DNA of 64,000 nucleotides from Burkholderia cepacia ATCC 25416 (GCF_001411495.1 NZ_CP012983.1:1116001-1180000), one strand, 5' to 3'; shown: positions 17,043 to 26,678, numbered from the stretch's first letter. A program made the numbers and translations. The notes: generated by a model not told the origin, from the sequence alone.

Positions 17043-18416
17043 ATGGGCCGAGCCAGAATCGAACACACACCCGACGGCTATTACCTGAACCGCACGCCGC
17101 TCTTCGCCTTCACGCTGCTGTGCTGCCTGTTCGCGCTGTGGGGCACCGCCGCGAACCTGAACGACGTGCTGATCGCGCAGTTCAAGAAGTCGTTCTTCCT
17201 GTCCGATTTCGAATCCGCGTTCGTGCAGTCCGCGTTTTATCTCGGCTACTTCTTCCTCGCGATTCCGGCCGCGACCGTCGTGAAGAAGTTCAGCTACAAG
17301 ACGACGATCCTGGTCGGCCTGCTGCTCTACACGACCGGCTGCCTGCTGTTCTTCCCGGCCGCGTCGATGGCGAAGTACGGAATGTTCCTCGTCGCGCTGT
17401 TCGTGATCGCGGCGGGCCTGTCGTTCCTCGAAACCGCGTCGAACTCGTATTCGACGCTGATGGGCCCGCGCGAAACCAGCACGCGGCGGCTGAACATCTC
17501 GCAGACGTTCTATCCGTTCGGCGCGATGGCCGGCGTCTACATGGGCAGCTTCCTGATCTTCAAGGAAGGCGATGCGTCGCACGCGCAGCTTGCCGCGATG
17601 TCGGCGGCCGAAGCCCACGTGCACCAGCTCGCGATGATCCAGGCCACGCTCGAGCCGTACAAGTGGCTGATCGTCGTGCTCGTCGCCGTGTTCATCGTGT
17701 TCGCGCTCACGCCGTACCCGGCCTGCAAGGGCAACGGCCCCGGCGCGGCCACGCACCGGATCGACGCACGCGGCACGCTCGCGCGCCTGTTCGGCAACCG
17801 GCGCTTCGTCGCGGGCGTCGTCGCGCAGTTCCTGTACGTCGGCGCGCAGGTCGGCGTGTGGAGCTTCACGATCCGGCTCGCGATGCAGATCGGCGGCCTC
17901 ACCGAGCGCGGCGCGTCGCACTACCTGCTCGCGACGTTCTTCGCGTTCTTCGTCGGCAAGCTGGTCGCCACGCTCGTGATGAAGCGCGTCGGCCCGGCCA
18001 AGGTGCTGATCGTCTACGGCATCCTGTGCATCGTGCTGCTCGCGTACACGATCAGCGTGCACAACATCACGGCCGTCTATGCGGCCGTGGGCGTGAGCGT
18101 GTTCCTCGGCCCGTGCTGGCCGACCATCTACGGTCTCACGATCGACGGGCTCGGCAAGGACACCGAATACGGCGGCTCGATCCTCGTGATGAGCATCGTC
18201 GGCGGCGCGGTCGTGCCGCTGATCCAGGGGCTGATCTCCGACCACACGGGCGGCAACATGCAGCTCGCGTTCGTCGTGCCGCTCGCCTGCTTCGTCGTGA
18301 TCGTCTACTACGGCTTCTACTGCCTGCGCCACCTGCCGGCCGCGACGCCCGACGCAACCGCCGACGGCCCCGCAGCCGCGCGCTACGCCGCCACGCGCAA
18401 CACGTCGGGAGCATGA
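17043..18416 (+). CDS. deoP: FucP-type sugar:H+ symporter, probable deoxyribose permease
   Basis: A 457-residue, 12-helix MFS permease of the L-fucose permease (FucP) group. It begins after AAGGAGAC (17031) at the ATG at 17043. Family features include ALWGTAANLNDVLIAQFKKS in the first helix, YLGYFFLAIPAATVVKKFSY and LNISQTFYPFGAMAGVYMGS. It sits 41 bp after the kinase and overlaps the next gene by four bases. Salmonella DeoP, a deoxyribose transporter, belongs to the same group. The substrate here is inferred from the operon. Confidence 0.85.
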   Translation: MGRARIEHTPDGYYLNRTPLFAFTLLCCLFALWGTAANLNDVLIAQFKKSFFLSDFESAFVQSAFYLGYFFLAIPAATVVKKFSYKTTILVGLLLYTTGCLLFFPAASMAKYGMFLVALFVIAAGLSFLETASNSYSTLMGPRETSTRRLNISQTFYPFGAMAGVYMGSFLIFKEGDASHAQLAAMSAAEAHVHQLAMIQATLEPYKWLIVVLVAVFIVFALTPYPACKGNGPGAATHRIDARGTLARLFGNRRFVAGVVAQFLYVGAQVGVWSFTIRLAMQIGGLTERGASHYLLATFFAFFVGKLVATLVMKRVGPAKVLIVYGILCIVLLAYTISVHNITAVYAAVGVSVFLGPCWPTIYGLTIDGLGKDTEYGGSILVMSIVGGAVVPLIQGLISDHTGGNMQLAFVVPLACFVVIVYYGFYCLRHLPAATPDATADGPAAARYAATRNTSGA

Positions 18417-19471
18417 GCATGCGAGGCGAAATCGAACTGCGGCGCGACGACTTCCGCGACACGCCGCGCACGCTGTACCGCACCGACGGCCTGACCGTCA
18501 CCGCGTTCGCGTATCCGTCCGGCGTCGAGGCGCTGAAGCTCGAGAACCGGCGCGGCCATCTCGTCGTGCTGCCGTATCTCGGCCAGATGATCTGGGCCGC
18601 CGCGTTCGACGGCCGCGACCTGACGATGAAGCACATGTTCCGGCAACCGAAACGCGCGGCTTCGATCATCGATACCTACGGCTGCTTCATGTTCCACAGC
18701 GGGCTGCTGCGCAACGGCTGCCCGGGGCCGGACGACACGCACGCGCTGCACGGCGAGATGCCGTGCGCGCCGATGGACCGCGCGAGCCTGGTCGTCGGCG
18801 CGGACGCGCGCGGTGCGTTCGTCGAAGTGACCGGCGAGTACGAATACGTGCAGGGTTTCGGCAGCCACTACATGGCGCGTCCGTCGGTGCGGCTCACGGA
18901 GCACGACGCGCAGATGACGATCTCGATGGACGTGACGAATCTCGGCGGCGCGCCGATGGACCTGATGTACATGGCGCACCTGAACTACGCGTACGTGCCC
19001 GGCGGCCGTTTCGTGCAGTCGCTGCCGCACAACGGGCTGCGGCTGCGCGACAGCGTGCCCGCGCACGTGAAGCCGACCGCCGCATGGCGCGACTACACGG
19101 CCACGCTCGCGCGCGAACCGCAACGGCTTCACACGCTCGATGCGCCCGCGCTGTACGACCCGGAGATCGTGTTCTTCATGAACGATGCGGAAACGGATGC
19201 CGGCGGCGTCGCGCATTTCCGGCTCGCGCATCCGGACGGCGGCGCATTCCACACCGCGTACCGCCCCGAGCAATTCCCGCACGCGACGCGCTGGATCCTG
19301 CACAACGCGGACCAGCAGGTCGCCGCATTCGCGCTGCCGTCGACCTGCGAGCCGGAGGGTTATCAGGCCGAACGCCGCAAGGGCCATGTCGCGACACTCG
19401 CGCCGGGCGCGACGCGCCGCTTCGAGGTCGTCACCGGCTACCTGAGCGCGGCGGAAGCCCGCCATGCCTGA
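18413..19471 (+). CDS. deoX: Aldose-epimerase-like protein (DUF4432), deoX-like
   Basis: A 352-residue cytosolic protein with a galactose-mutarotase-like fold (pattern VVLPYLGQMIWAAAFDGRDL early, then FHSGLLRNGCPGPDDTHALH and MYMAHLNYAYVPGGR). Its ATG overlaps the permease stop (ATGA); a second ATG two codons on is possible. It corresponds in place to deoX of the Salmonella deoQKPX operon, a mutarotase-like gene of unproven function. It could interconvert deoxyribose anomers before the kinase. The symbol is assigned by gene order. Confidence 0.75.
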   Translation: MSMRGEIELRRDDFRDTPRTLYRTDGLTVTAFAYPSGVEALKLENRRGHLVVLPYLGQMIWAAAFDGRDLTMKHMFRQPKRAASIIDTYGCFMFHSGLLRNGCPGPDDTHALHGEMPCAPMDRASLVVGADARGAFVEVTGEYEYVQGFGSHYMARPSVRLTEHDAQMTISMDVTNLGGAPMDLMYMAHLNYAYVPGGRFVQSLPHNGLRLRDSVPAHVKPTAAWRDYTATLAREPQRLHTLDAPALYDPEIVFFMNDAETDAGGVAHFRLAHPDGGAFHTAYRPEQFPHATRWILHNADQQVAAFALPSTCEPEGYQAERRKGHVATLAPGATRRFEVVTGYLSAAEARHA

Positions 19472-19505
19472 GGCGATGCAAAGCGCGATGCCCGCGCGCA
19501 CGGCG

Positions 19506-20276
19506 TCAGGTCACGAGCGCGATCCCGTGTTCGCGGATCGTCGTTTCGTAGCGGCCGCTCAGTTGCCCGTCCGAGATCACGTAGTTGAAGTCGGTCAGCT
19601 CGGCGAAATAGGCCGCGCGCACTTCGTCGAACTTCGTGTGGTCGACGAGCAGGAAGCGGTTCTGCGCGCGTTCCATCACCTTCTTCTTCGCGTCGACTTC
19701 GTGGAAGTTGAAGCAGGTCACGCCGCAGCGGTCGCTCACGCCGGCCGCCGAGATGAACGCCTTCGACACGCGCACCGTATCGAGGATGCCCGTCTCGGCC
19801 ACCGACTCGAACACCATGTTCTTGCGATGGTACGCACCGCCGCACAGGATCACGCTGCAATGCGGCTTCTGCTGCAGCTTCGCGAACACGTTCAGCGAAT
19901 TGCAGACGGCGGTGAATTCGAGGTCGTCCGGAATGAAGTCGACGACGAACGGCGTGGTCGAGCCGCAGTCGACGAAGATCGTGTCGCCGGTCGTCACGAA
20001 CTGCGCGGCCAGCTTGCCGATGCGGCGCTTCTCCTCGGTCTGCCGGTCGTTCTCGGCGCTGACCACGTACTCGCCGATGTCGCTGCGCTGCGCGGCGAAG
20101 TGGCGGGTCACGTAGCCGCCGATCAGGCTGAGGCCGTGCGGGTTGTCCGCGAGATCGCGGCGGATCGTCATTTCCGATACGCCGAACAGCTCGGCGACTT
20201 CCTTCAGATGAATCGCGTTCTGCCCTTGCAGCACGTTCATCAGCGTCTTGATTCGTTCGCCCTTCTTCGTTTCCAT
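19506..20276 (-). CDS. deoQ: DeoR-family repressor of the deoxyribose locus
   Basis: A 256-residue sugar-phosphate-responsive repressor. The N-terminal helix-turn-helix is IHLKEVAELFGVSEMTIRRD, and the C-terminal DeoRC sensor shows TTGDTIFVDCGSTTPFVVDF and the end LLVDHTKFDEVRAAYFAEL. The ATG at 20276 is chosen because the frame upstream is arginine-rich and lies in the promoter region. It is convergent with the kinase operon and divergent from deoC, so it probably represses both units, answering to deoxyribose 5-phosphate. The symbol is by analogy with Salmonella deoQ. Confidence 0.85.
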   Translation of the reverse strand: METKKGERIKTLMNVLQGQNAIHLKEVAELFGVSEMTIRRDLADNPHGLSLIGGYVTRHFAAQRSDIGEYVVSAENDRQTEEKRRIGKLAAQFVTTGDTIFVDCGSTTPFVVDFIPDDLEFTAVCNSLNVFAKLQQKPHCSVILCGGAYHRKNMVFESVAETGILDTVRVSKAFISAAGVSDRCGVTCFNFHEVDAKKKVMERAQNRFLLVDHTKFDEVRAAYFAELTDFNYVISDGQLSGRYETTIREHGIALVT

Positions 20277-20348
20277 GCCAGTATCCTGCGTGCGCGCCGC
20301 GTCCGTCGCTTGTCGTGCCGGGCGCGCGGGCCCGGCCGGAATGTCGTA

Positions 20349-20375
20349 TTTGTAACAAACCGATGTGAAAACATC
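20349..20375. promoter_or_regulatory. Candidate regulator sites before deoC
   Basis: Two small palindromes lie in the 146-bp region between the divergent regulator and deoC: TTTGT-A-ACAAA (20349-20359) and GATGT-GAAA-ACATC (20362-20375). The second contains ATGTGA, a motif also present twice upstream of the kinase operon. Confidence 0.5.
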
Positions 20376-20422
20376 AACTTTCCGTGTGCCCTTCCGGCAC
20401 ACGATCCGTGGAGTCCTGAAAC

Positions 20423-21103
20423 ATGCCGCTTTCCAACGCCCAACTCGCTCAAACCATCGATCACACGCTGCTCGCGCCCGACGCGAGCGACGCGCAGATC
20501 CGCGACCTCTGCCGCCAGGCGGCCGAGCATCGCTTTTACTCGGTCTGCGTGAATTCGGCGAACGTGCCGCTCGCCGCGCGCGAGCTGGCCGATACCGGCG
20601 TGCTCGTCTGCGCCGTGGTGGGTTTTCCGCTCGGCGCGGGGCTGTCGGCCGCCAAGGCATTCGAAGCCACCGCCGCGATCGCGGCGGGCGCCGGCGAGAT
20701 CGACATGGTGATCAACATCGGCGCGCTGAAGAGCGGCCGCGCCGACGACGTGAAGGCCGACATCGAAGCCGTGCACCGTGCCTGCGGTGCGGTGCCGCTC
20801 AAGGTGATCCTCGAAACGGGGCTGCTGACCGACGACGAGAAGGTGCGCGTGTGCCAGATGTGCCGCGATCTCGGCGTCGCGTTCGTGAAGACGTCGACCG
20901 GGTTCGGCCACGGCGGCGCGACGCTCGCGGATGTCGCGCTGATGCGCCGCACGGTCGGCCCCGTGCTCGGCGTGAAGGCATCGGGCGGCGTACGCGACCG
21001 CGCGGCCGCGCTGGCGATGATCGAGGCTGGCGCGACGCGGCTCGGCACGAGTTCGGGGGTGGCGATCGTCACCGATCAGGGCGGCGTCGAATCGGCGTAT
21101 TGA
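20423..21103 (+). CDS. deoC: Deoxyribose-phosphate aldolase
   Basis: A 226-residue class I aldolase that splits 2-deoxyribose 5-phosphate to glyceraldehyde 3-phosphate and acetaldehyde. All catalytic elements are present: Asp94 in [10 protein letters not shown], the Schiff-base Lys156 in [10 protein letters not shown] and Lys185 in [11 protein letters not shown]. The length is normal for the short DeoC type. It is divergent from the DeoR-type regulator and completes the pathway begun by the kinase at 16075. Confidence 0.96.
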   Translation: MPLSNAQLAQTIDHTLLAPDASDAQIRDLCRQAAEHRFYSVCVNSANVPLAARELADTGVLVCAVVGFPLGAGLSAAKAFEATAAIAAGAGEIDMVINIGALKSGRADDVKADIEAVHRACGAVPLKVILETGLLTDDEKVRVCQMCRDLGVAFVKTSTGFGHGGATLADVALMRRTVGPVLGVKASGGVRDRAAALAMIEAGATRLGTSSGVAIVTDQGGVESAY

Positions 21104-21450
21104 CGACGCGGGCCACCGACGGCTGCGGTGGTGCACCTCGCGCCGCCGCTGCTACCGCGCGCGTTGTCGATCCTCTTCAGCGGCCTTGCAGTCGGCATGG
21201 CCGTCGCGTCGTCGATCCGGTTCCATGCACGTAACGCACAGCTTCAGATCGATAGAGCATCCGTGGCCCGTATCGCGTTGTCCTGCTGCCCGGCGGCCGG
21301 CCATGAAATAACTTAGTTAGCCGAATCATCTGCGATAAACAACGATCACCTATCACTCAATTAGAGAGATTCAATTGGCATCGCGCATGTCGACGAGACT
21401 ACAGTTCGGCGGGGTCTTCCCCCGAATTTCATCCAAGGAACCTCATCGAT
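21104..21450. other. Spacer upstream of the catalase gene (347 bp)
   Basis: No convincing gene. The part from about 21300 on is AT-rich and likely holds the catalase promoter; an OxyR site would be expected for this class but I could not identify one with confidence. Confidence 0.45.
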
Positions 21451-22986
21451 ATGTCAAACACCGCGAATCGCTTCTTGCAGAGCATGATTGCCGCGGCCTG
21501 CGTCGCATTGGCCTCTTCCTCACACGCTGCCGAACTGACGCGCGACAACGGCTCGCCCGTCGGCGACAACCAGAATTCGCAGACAGCCGGGCCGAACGGG
21601 CCGGTGCTCCTGCAAGACTCGCATCTCATCGAAAAACTCCAGCGCTTCGATCGCGAACGCATCCCCGAGCGTGTCGTGCATGCCCGCGGCACCGGCGCGT
21701 TCGGTGAATTCGTGCCGAGCGCCGACATCAGCGACCTGACGACGGCCAAGGTCTTCACGCCCGGCACGAAAACGCCCGTATTCGTCCGCTTCTCGACCGT
21801 GATGGGTTATCGCGGCTCGCCCGAGCAGGCGCGCGATCCGCGCGGTTTCGCCGTGAAGTTCTATACGGAACAGGGCAACTGGGATCTGGTCGGGATCAAC
21901 CTGCCGATCTTCTTCATCCGCGACGCGATCAAGTTCCCGGACTTCGTCCACGCGAACAAGCCGAGCGCGGTCACCGGCGTGCAGGATGCGAACCTCGCGT
22001 TCGATTTCTTCGCGCACGCGCCCGAAGCAACCAGCATGCTGACCCGGCTGTACTCGATCGAGGGCATGCCCGATTCGTACCGGAACATGGACGGCTACGG
22101 CGTGCACGCATTCAAGTTCGTCAACGCCGACGGCAAGTACACGTACGTGAAGTTCCACTGGAAGAGCGCGCAAGGGATGCACGGGCTGCGCCCGAAGGAC
22201 ATTCCGGGCTCGATCGGCGCGGACTGGAACCTGATGACGAACGACCTGTACGGCGCACTGAAGGCGGGCAACGCACCGAAGTGGGATCTCTACATCCAGG
22301 TGCTGAAGCCGTCCGAGCTCGACGCGTTCGACTTCAACCCGCTCGACGACACCAAGGTATGGACCGGCGTGCCGGAGCGCAAGATCGGGACGCTGACGCT
22401 GAACCGCGTGCCGGACAACTACTTCGAGTCGACCGAGGAATCCGCCTTTGCCCCGTCGCGGATGGTGCCGGGCATCGAGCCGTCGGAAGACCGGATGCTG
22501 CAGGGCCGGATGTTCTCGTACGCCGATACGCAGATGTACCGCCTCGGCGCGAACTTCAACCAGTTGCCGATCAACCGTCCGCGCGTGCCCGTCACGAACA
22601 ACAACCAGGACGGCGCGATGAACTTCGGCGACCGCAAGGGCGAAGTGAACTACGAGCCGTCGGCGCTGAACGAACTCGCGCAGAACCCGCGGTACAAATC
22701 GGTCCAGACGCCGCTTGCCGGCACGACGCAACAAGTCGCGATCCGCAAGACGCTGAACTTCCGGCAGGCGGGCGAGTACTACCGCACGCTGCCCGCGCAG
22801 GAGCGGCAGGATCTGGTGACCGCGTTGTCGGGTGACCTGAACCACGTGACGAACGACGCGAACAAGTACGCGATGCTGTCGTACTTCTACAAGGCCGATG
22901 CGGACTACGGGACGCGCCTGGCGCGTGCCACGCACGCCGACCTGACCCGCGTGAAATCGCTCGCCGACAAACTCGTCGAGAACTGA
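21451..22986 (+). CDS. katB: Exported monofunctional catalase
   Basis: A 511-residue clade-III-type haem catalase. It has an N-terminal signal peptide (hydrophobic FLQSMIAAACVALASSSHA, cleavage near residue 27), so it acts in the periplasm. Active-site residues are His77 (RIPERVVHARG), the conserved Asn near residue 150 (DLVGINLPIFFIRD) and the haem-ligand Tyr357 (RMFSYADTQMYRLG). It breaks down hydrogen peroxide. It is followed by an ankyrin-repeat lipoprotein, as in Pseudomonas aeruginosa katB-ankB. Confidence 0.93.
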   Translation: MSNTANRFLQSMIAAACVALASSSHAAELTRDNGSPVGDNQNSQTAGPNGPVLLQDSHLIEKLQRFDRERIPERVVHARGTGAFGEFVPSADISDLTTAKVFTPGTKTPVFVRFSTVMGYRGSPEQARDPRGFAVKFYTEQGNWDLVGINLPIFFIRDAIKFPDFVHANKPSAVTGVQDANLAFDFFAHAPEATSMLTRLYSIEGMPDSYRNMDGYGVHAFKFVNADGKYTYVKFHWKSAQGMHGLRPKDIPGSIGADWNLMTNDLYGALKAGNAPKWDLYIQVLKPSELDAFDFNPLDDTKVWTGVPERKIGTLTLNRVPDNYFESTEESAFAPSRMVPGIEPSEDRMLQGRMFSYADTQMYRLGANFNQLPINRPRVPVTNNNQDGAMNFGDRKGEVNYEPSALNELAQNPRYKSVQTPLAGTTQQVAIRKTLNFRQAGEYYRTLPAQERQDLVTALSGDLNHVTNDANKYAMLSYFYKADADYGTRLARATHADLTRVKSLADKLVEN

Positions 22987-22997
22987 TCGGGCAACCC

Positions 22998-23025
22998 CGC
23001 GAAGGCTGCCGGTGCGGCCTTCGCG
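22998..23025 (+). terminator. Hairpin between katB and the ankyrin gene
   Basis: A perfect 9-bp stem (CGCGAAGGC at 22998-23006 with 23017-23025) with a 10-base loop follows the catalase stop by 12 bases. There is no T-run, so it may limit rather than stop transcription into the ankyrin gene or protect the mRNA end. Confidence 0.45.
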
Positions 23026-23079
23026 TCCCGACCCATCGATCCGATTGCGCCGCGCGGCCACGCGCGGCGCGCATTGCTG

Positions 23080-23721
23080 ATGAAGAATCGACTCCGAACT
23101 GCCCTCTCCCGCGCGCTCGCGATCGCCGGAGCCGCCGTGCTCGCGGCCTGCGCACAAACCGCACCGCCCGCGGCCGTGCCGCACCCCGATGCGCACGCCG
23201 ACCTGCGCCGCTATGACGACGCATGGTTTGCCGCCGCGCGCCTCGGTCGCATCGACATCCTGCAGGCACTCGTCGACGCGCGCTATCCGATCGACGCGAC
23301 GACACGCGAAGGTTATACGGCGGTCATCCTGGCCGCCTACCGCGACCAGCCCGCAACGCTCGACTATCTGCTGCGCAACGGCGCGGACCCGTGTCTCGGC
23401 GATCGTCACGGCAACACGGCCCTGATGGGCGCGCTGTTCAAGGGCGAGACCGCGATCGCGAAGCGGCTGGCCGACACGCACTGCCCGATCGACCAGACCA
23501 ATCACGCCGGCGAAACGGCGCTGTCGTTCGCCGCGCTGTTCGGCCGCCTCGACATGCTGCCGGTACTCGTCGCACACGGCGCGAACCCCGATCACGTCGA
23601 TGCGCTCGGCCGCACCGCGCTGCAGAACGCGATCCTGCAAGGCAACGACGCCGCGGTTGCCGCACTGGAAAAGGTTGGCGCGACACCGAATGCCGATGTG
23701 ACGTTACGCTCGAGGCCGTGA
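23080..23721 (+). CDS. Ankyrin-repeat lipoprotein (AnkB-like)
   Basis: A 213-residue protein using the ATG at 23080. The signal peptide ends in a lipobox (AVLAAC, Cys near residue 24), so it is probably a periplasmic lipoprotein. Four or five ankyrin repeats follow (GYTAVILAAYRDQPATLDYL; GNTALMGALFKGETAIAKRL; GETALSFAALFGRLDMLPVL; GRTALQNAILQGNDAAVAAL). In P. aeruginosa, AnkB next to KatB is needed for full catalase activity, perhaps by protecting it or its haem; a similar role is likely here. Confidence 0.85.
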   Translation: MKNRLRTALSRALAIAGAAVLAACAQTAPPAAVPHPDAHADLRRYDDAWFAAARLGRIDILQALVDARYPIDATTREGYTAVILAAYRDQPATLDYLLRNGADPCLGDRHGNTALMGALFKGETAIAKRLADTHCPIDQTNHAGETALSFAALFGRLDMLPVLVAHGANPDHVDALGRTALQNAILQGNDAAVAALEKVGATPNADVTLRSRP

Positions 23722-23830
23722 CCGCTCGACCTTGAACCGGCCGTCAAGGGCATGATCTCCGAACGGCAAAGGCGGGCACCGACGGTTTCGACGAAGGCGC
23801 CTCTTCCGCCCGCTCCGCGACATCGGCACA

Positions 23831-24697
23831 ATGCCGGTCATGCGCCAAGACAACGCCTTCGTTTACCCGTCCGCCGGCCCCGTCGGCCGCCTCGCCAACC
23901 GGCTCGTCGCGAGCCGCCCGCTGCTGCGCGCACGCCGCGCGCTGCTGTCGCGGCTGCCGTTCCTGCAACTCGCGAGCGAAGTCGAGAACGTCGTGTACTG
24001 CACCTGGCTCGTCGATGTCGCCGCCGTCGCGCACCTGGTGCCGCGCGGCGTCACGCTCGCGAGCCGCGACGGCCGCACGCCGTTCACGATCCTCACCTAT
24101 GCGCACCGCCATTTCGGCCCGCGTATCGCGGGCCCGCTGCGACGCGTGTTCCCGTCGCCGCTGCAAAGCAACTGGCGGCTTTACGTCGATGCGCTGCCGG
24201 GTGGCGTGCCGGCCGATCGCACGGTGCTGTTCGTGAAGAACGTGTTCGATCATCCGCTCTATGCGCTCGGCAGCCGGCTCTTCAGCGACGCGCTGCCGTC
24301 GCATCTCGCCGCGCGCTTCACCCATGCCGTGCAGGACGGGCGTTATCGAACGCTGCTGTCAGGCGGGACCGGGAGCGCGCCCGACTTCCACTGCTCGGCG
24401 GCCGTATCGAACGACGACACGCTACCCGCCGCGTTCGCGCCGTTCTTCGGAAGCTGGCGCGACGCCATCGCCTACCTGTCGCTGCAGCACGCGGCCGTCG
24501 CGCATGTCGCGGACTGCGACGGCCTCGCCCATGCGTCGATCGACCTGCCGATCGACATCGATGCGGTCCGCCCGCTGAAACCGGTCGAACCGGTCGGCGG
24601 CGGCGCCTTCCTCTCGCGGATCGGCGCGACCGGCGAACCGCTGTGCTTCGTCGTGCCGGATGTTGCGTTCCGCGTGTTGTCGGAGCGGGTGCTGTAA
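23831..24697 (+). CDS. DUF2071 (YqjF-like) protein
   Basis: A 288-residue cytosolic protein resembling the DUF2071 family (acetoacetate-decarboxylase-like fold; pattern NVVYCTWLVDVAAVAHLVPR, then TPFTILTYAHRHFGP). No catalytic residue can be named. It starts 109 bp after the ankyrin gene and is convergent with the AAA ATPase gene, 8 bp apart. Function is unknown. Confidence 0.65.
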   Translation: MPVMRQDNAFVYPSAGPVGRLANRLVASRPLLRARRALLSRLPFLQLASEVENVVYCTWLVDVAAVAHLVPRGVTLASRDGRTPFTILTYAHRHFGPRIAGPLRRVFPSPLQSNWRLYVDALPGGVPADRTVLFVKNVFDHPLYALGSRLFSDALPSHLAARFTHAVQDGRYRTLLSGGTGSAPDFHCSAAVSNDDTLPAAFAPFFGSWRDAIAYLSLQHAAVAHVADCDGLAHASIDLPIDIDAVRPLKPVEPVGGGAFLSRIGATGEPLCFVVPDVAFRVLSERVL

Positions 24698-24705
24698 CGC
24701 CCCGC

Positions 24706-25683
24706 TCAAACCGCGCGCCGCGCGTGCGCGGGTGCGTCCGCGTCGCGTTCGTCCGCCAGCCGCCCGAGGTAATCCCGCACGAACTGCCCGGCAATCCGCC
24801 CCGACCGCGCACCGCGCTCCAGCGCCCACTGCAGCGCCGGTTCGCGCGCCGCGCGGATCTGCTCCGCATCGAACCCGGCTTCGCCGAGCCGGCTTTCGAC
24901 GACGGCCAGGTACGCATCCTGCGTGAACCCGTAGAACGTCACCCAGATCCCGAAGCGCTCGGACAACGAAATCCGCTCCTCGACCGCGTCGCCCGGATGC
25001 AGTTCGCCGTTCTCCGCGCGCGACACGTTCGCGTTGTCGCTCGCCTGCTCGGGCATCAGGTGGCGGCGATTCGACGTCGCGTACACGAGCACGTTCGACA
25101 GGTCGCTCGCGACCGAGCCGTCGAGCACCGTCTTCAACTCCTTGTAACCGGTCTCGCCGGCCTCGAACGACAGGTCGTCGCAGAACACGATGTACCGCTC
25201 GGGCCGCGCACGCACCAGCTCGACGATCGCCGGCAGATCGCTCAGCCGCTCCTTGCCGACCTCGATCAGCCGCAGCCCGTGCGGCGCGAACGCGTGCAGG
25301 CACGCTTTCACGATCGACGACTTCCCGGTGCCGCGCGCGCCGGTCAACAGCACATGATTGGCCGCGAACCCGCGCACGAACTGCCGCGTGTTCCGTTCGA
25401 CGATCGCCACCTGACGCTCGACGTTGCGCAGCGCATCGAACGTTATCAGCGCGGGCGCCGCAACCGGTTCGAGCGGCGCCGTGCGCGGCCCGCCGTCGAA
25501 ACCGCGCCAGCGGAACGCGACGGCCGCGTCGAAATCGACGGCCGCCGGCCGGCCGGTGCCCGCGAGTGCCTCGAGCGCGGTCGCGATCCGTTCGAGCTGA
25601 TGCGCGAGCGCCGGACCGTCGACGGATGCGTGCGCGTCCGGCAGCGCGGCCATCAGGTTCTGCATGTCGCGGTCGCCGCTCAT
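24706..25683 (-). CDS. AAA ATPase, DUF815 family
   Basis: A 325-residue ATPase. The Walker A is LLTGARGTGKSSIVKA, the Walker B region RYIVFCDDLSFE, and a sensor-like Asn/Arg segment NVLVYATSNRRHLMPEQ follows. The length and the RNTRQFVRGFAANHVLLTG lead-in match DUF815 proteins, whose role is not established. The ATG at 25683 overlaps the stop of the upstream EamA gene by four bases, so the two are co-translated. Confidence 0.88.
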   Translation of the reverse strand: MSGDRDMQNLMAALPDAHASVDGPALAHQLERIATALEALAGTGRPAAVDFDAAVAFRWRGFDGGPRTAPLEPVAAPALITFDALRNVERQVAIVERNTRQFVRGFAANHVLLTGARGTGKSSIVKACLHAFAPHGLRLIEVGKERLSDLPAIVELVRARPERYIVFCDDLSFEAGETGYKELKTVLDGSVASDLSNVLVYATSNRRHLMPEQASDNANVSRAENGELHPGDAVEERISLSERFGIWVTFYGFTQDAYLAVVESRLGEAGFDAEQIRAAREPALQWALERGARSGRIAGQFVRDYLGRLADERDADAPAHARRAV

Positions 25684-26588
25684 TGCCGTACTCCCTGCGA
25701 CGCACTCGCGTGGAACGGGAACCGCTGCGCGATCGCCACGCCGACGAGCGCGACGCCGCCGCCGATCAGGTGATACAGCCGCAGCGATTCGCCGAGCAGC
25801 ACGATCGCGCCGCCGGCCGTCATCACCGGCAGCAGGTTCATGAACATCGCGCAGCGGCTCGGGCCGAGCAGCCGCACGCCCTGCATCCACAGGTACGGCA
25901 GCACGACCGACGCCAGCACACCGGCATACAGGATCAGCGGCACGCTCGCGCGGGTCGGCCACGCCGCCTGCGCGGGCAAGCGCAGCAGCATCGGCACCAT
26001 GAAGACGAGCGCGGCGAGCGCCTGCACGTAGGTCGACTGCCACGCCGGCAGCGCGCCGATGCGCCAGCGCTTGAGCAGCACGCCGTACAGCGCATACGCG
26101 GCCGACGCGGCCAGCATCAGCAGGTCGCCCGCGTGCACGCCGCGCGCGGCGATCGTCGTCGGGTGCCCCTCGGCGATCAGGTAGACGACGCCCGCGAGCG
26201 ACAGCACCCCGCCGCCGATCATGCCGGCCCCCGGCGGATCGCCGAGCAGCAGCGAGCTGAGCGCCATCGTCATCAGCGGCACGAGCGCCGTGATGATCGC
26301 CATGTTGGTCGCGCTCGTCGTTTTCGCGGCCTCGTAGGACAGGCTCTGGAACAGCGCCATCGCGAGAAAACCGAGCACCGCGAGCTTCGGCAGGTGCGCG
26401 ACGAGCGCCGCGCGGTTGCGCCATGCGGGGCGCAGCGTGAACACGCTCATCAGCGCGACGGCGAGCAGCAGCCGGTAGAACGTGATCGCCGACGGGTCGA
26501 TCGTCGATGCCGACAGCTTCGACACGACCACGTTGCCGGCCCACAGCGCGATCGCGCAGAAGGGAAACAGAAAAGGAGGCTTGTTCAT
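25680..26588 (-). CDS. EamA/DMT-family exporter
   Basis: A 302-residue inner-membrane protein with ten hydrophobic helices and two EamA repeats (LWAGNVVVSKLSASTIDPSA near the start; GDLLMLAASAAYALYGVLLK at the second repeat). The drug/metabolite transporter family exports amino acids or other metabolites. The ATG at 26588 is preferred over one 28 codons upstream. It is divergent from an AraC-cupin regulator 90 bp away, which probably controls it. Confidence 0.9.
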   Translation of the reverse strand: MNKPPFLFPFCAIALWAGNVVVSKLSASTIDPSAITFYRLLLAVALMSVFTLRPAWRNRAALVAHLPKLAVLGFLAMALFQSLSYEAAKTTSATNMAIITALVPLMTMALSSLLLGDPPGAGMIGGGVLSLAGVVYLIAEGHPTTIAARGVHAGDLLMLAASAAYALYGVLLKRWRIGALPAWQSTYVQALAALVFMVPMLLRLPAQAAWPTRASVPLILYAGVLASVVLPYLWMQGVRLLGPSRCAMFMNLLPVMTAGGAIVLLGESLRLYHLIGGGVALVGVAIAQRFPFHASASQGVRQ

Positions 26589-26678
26589 CGCGTTTGACGG
26601 ATTAATATCGTGGCAGGGTGCGGGCGTGAATCGGAACGCCATCGTGCCCGCCCGCCCAACTGCCTGTCTCACGCCAAA

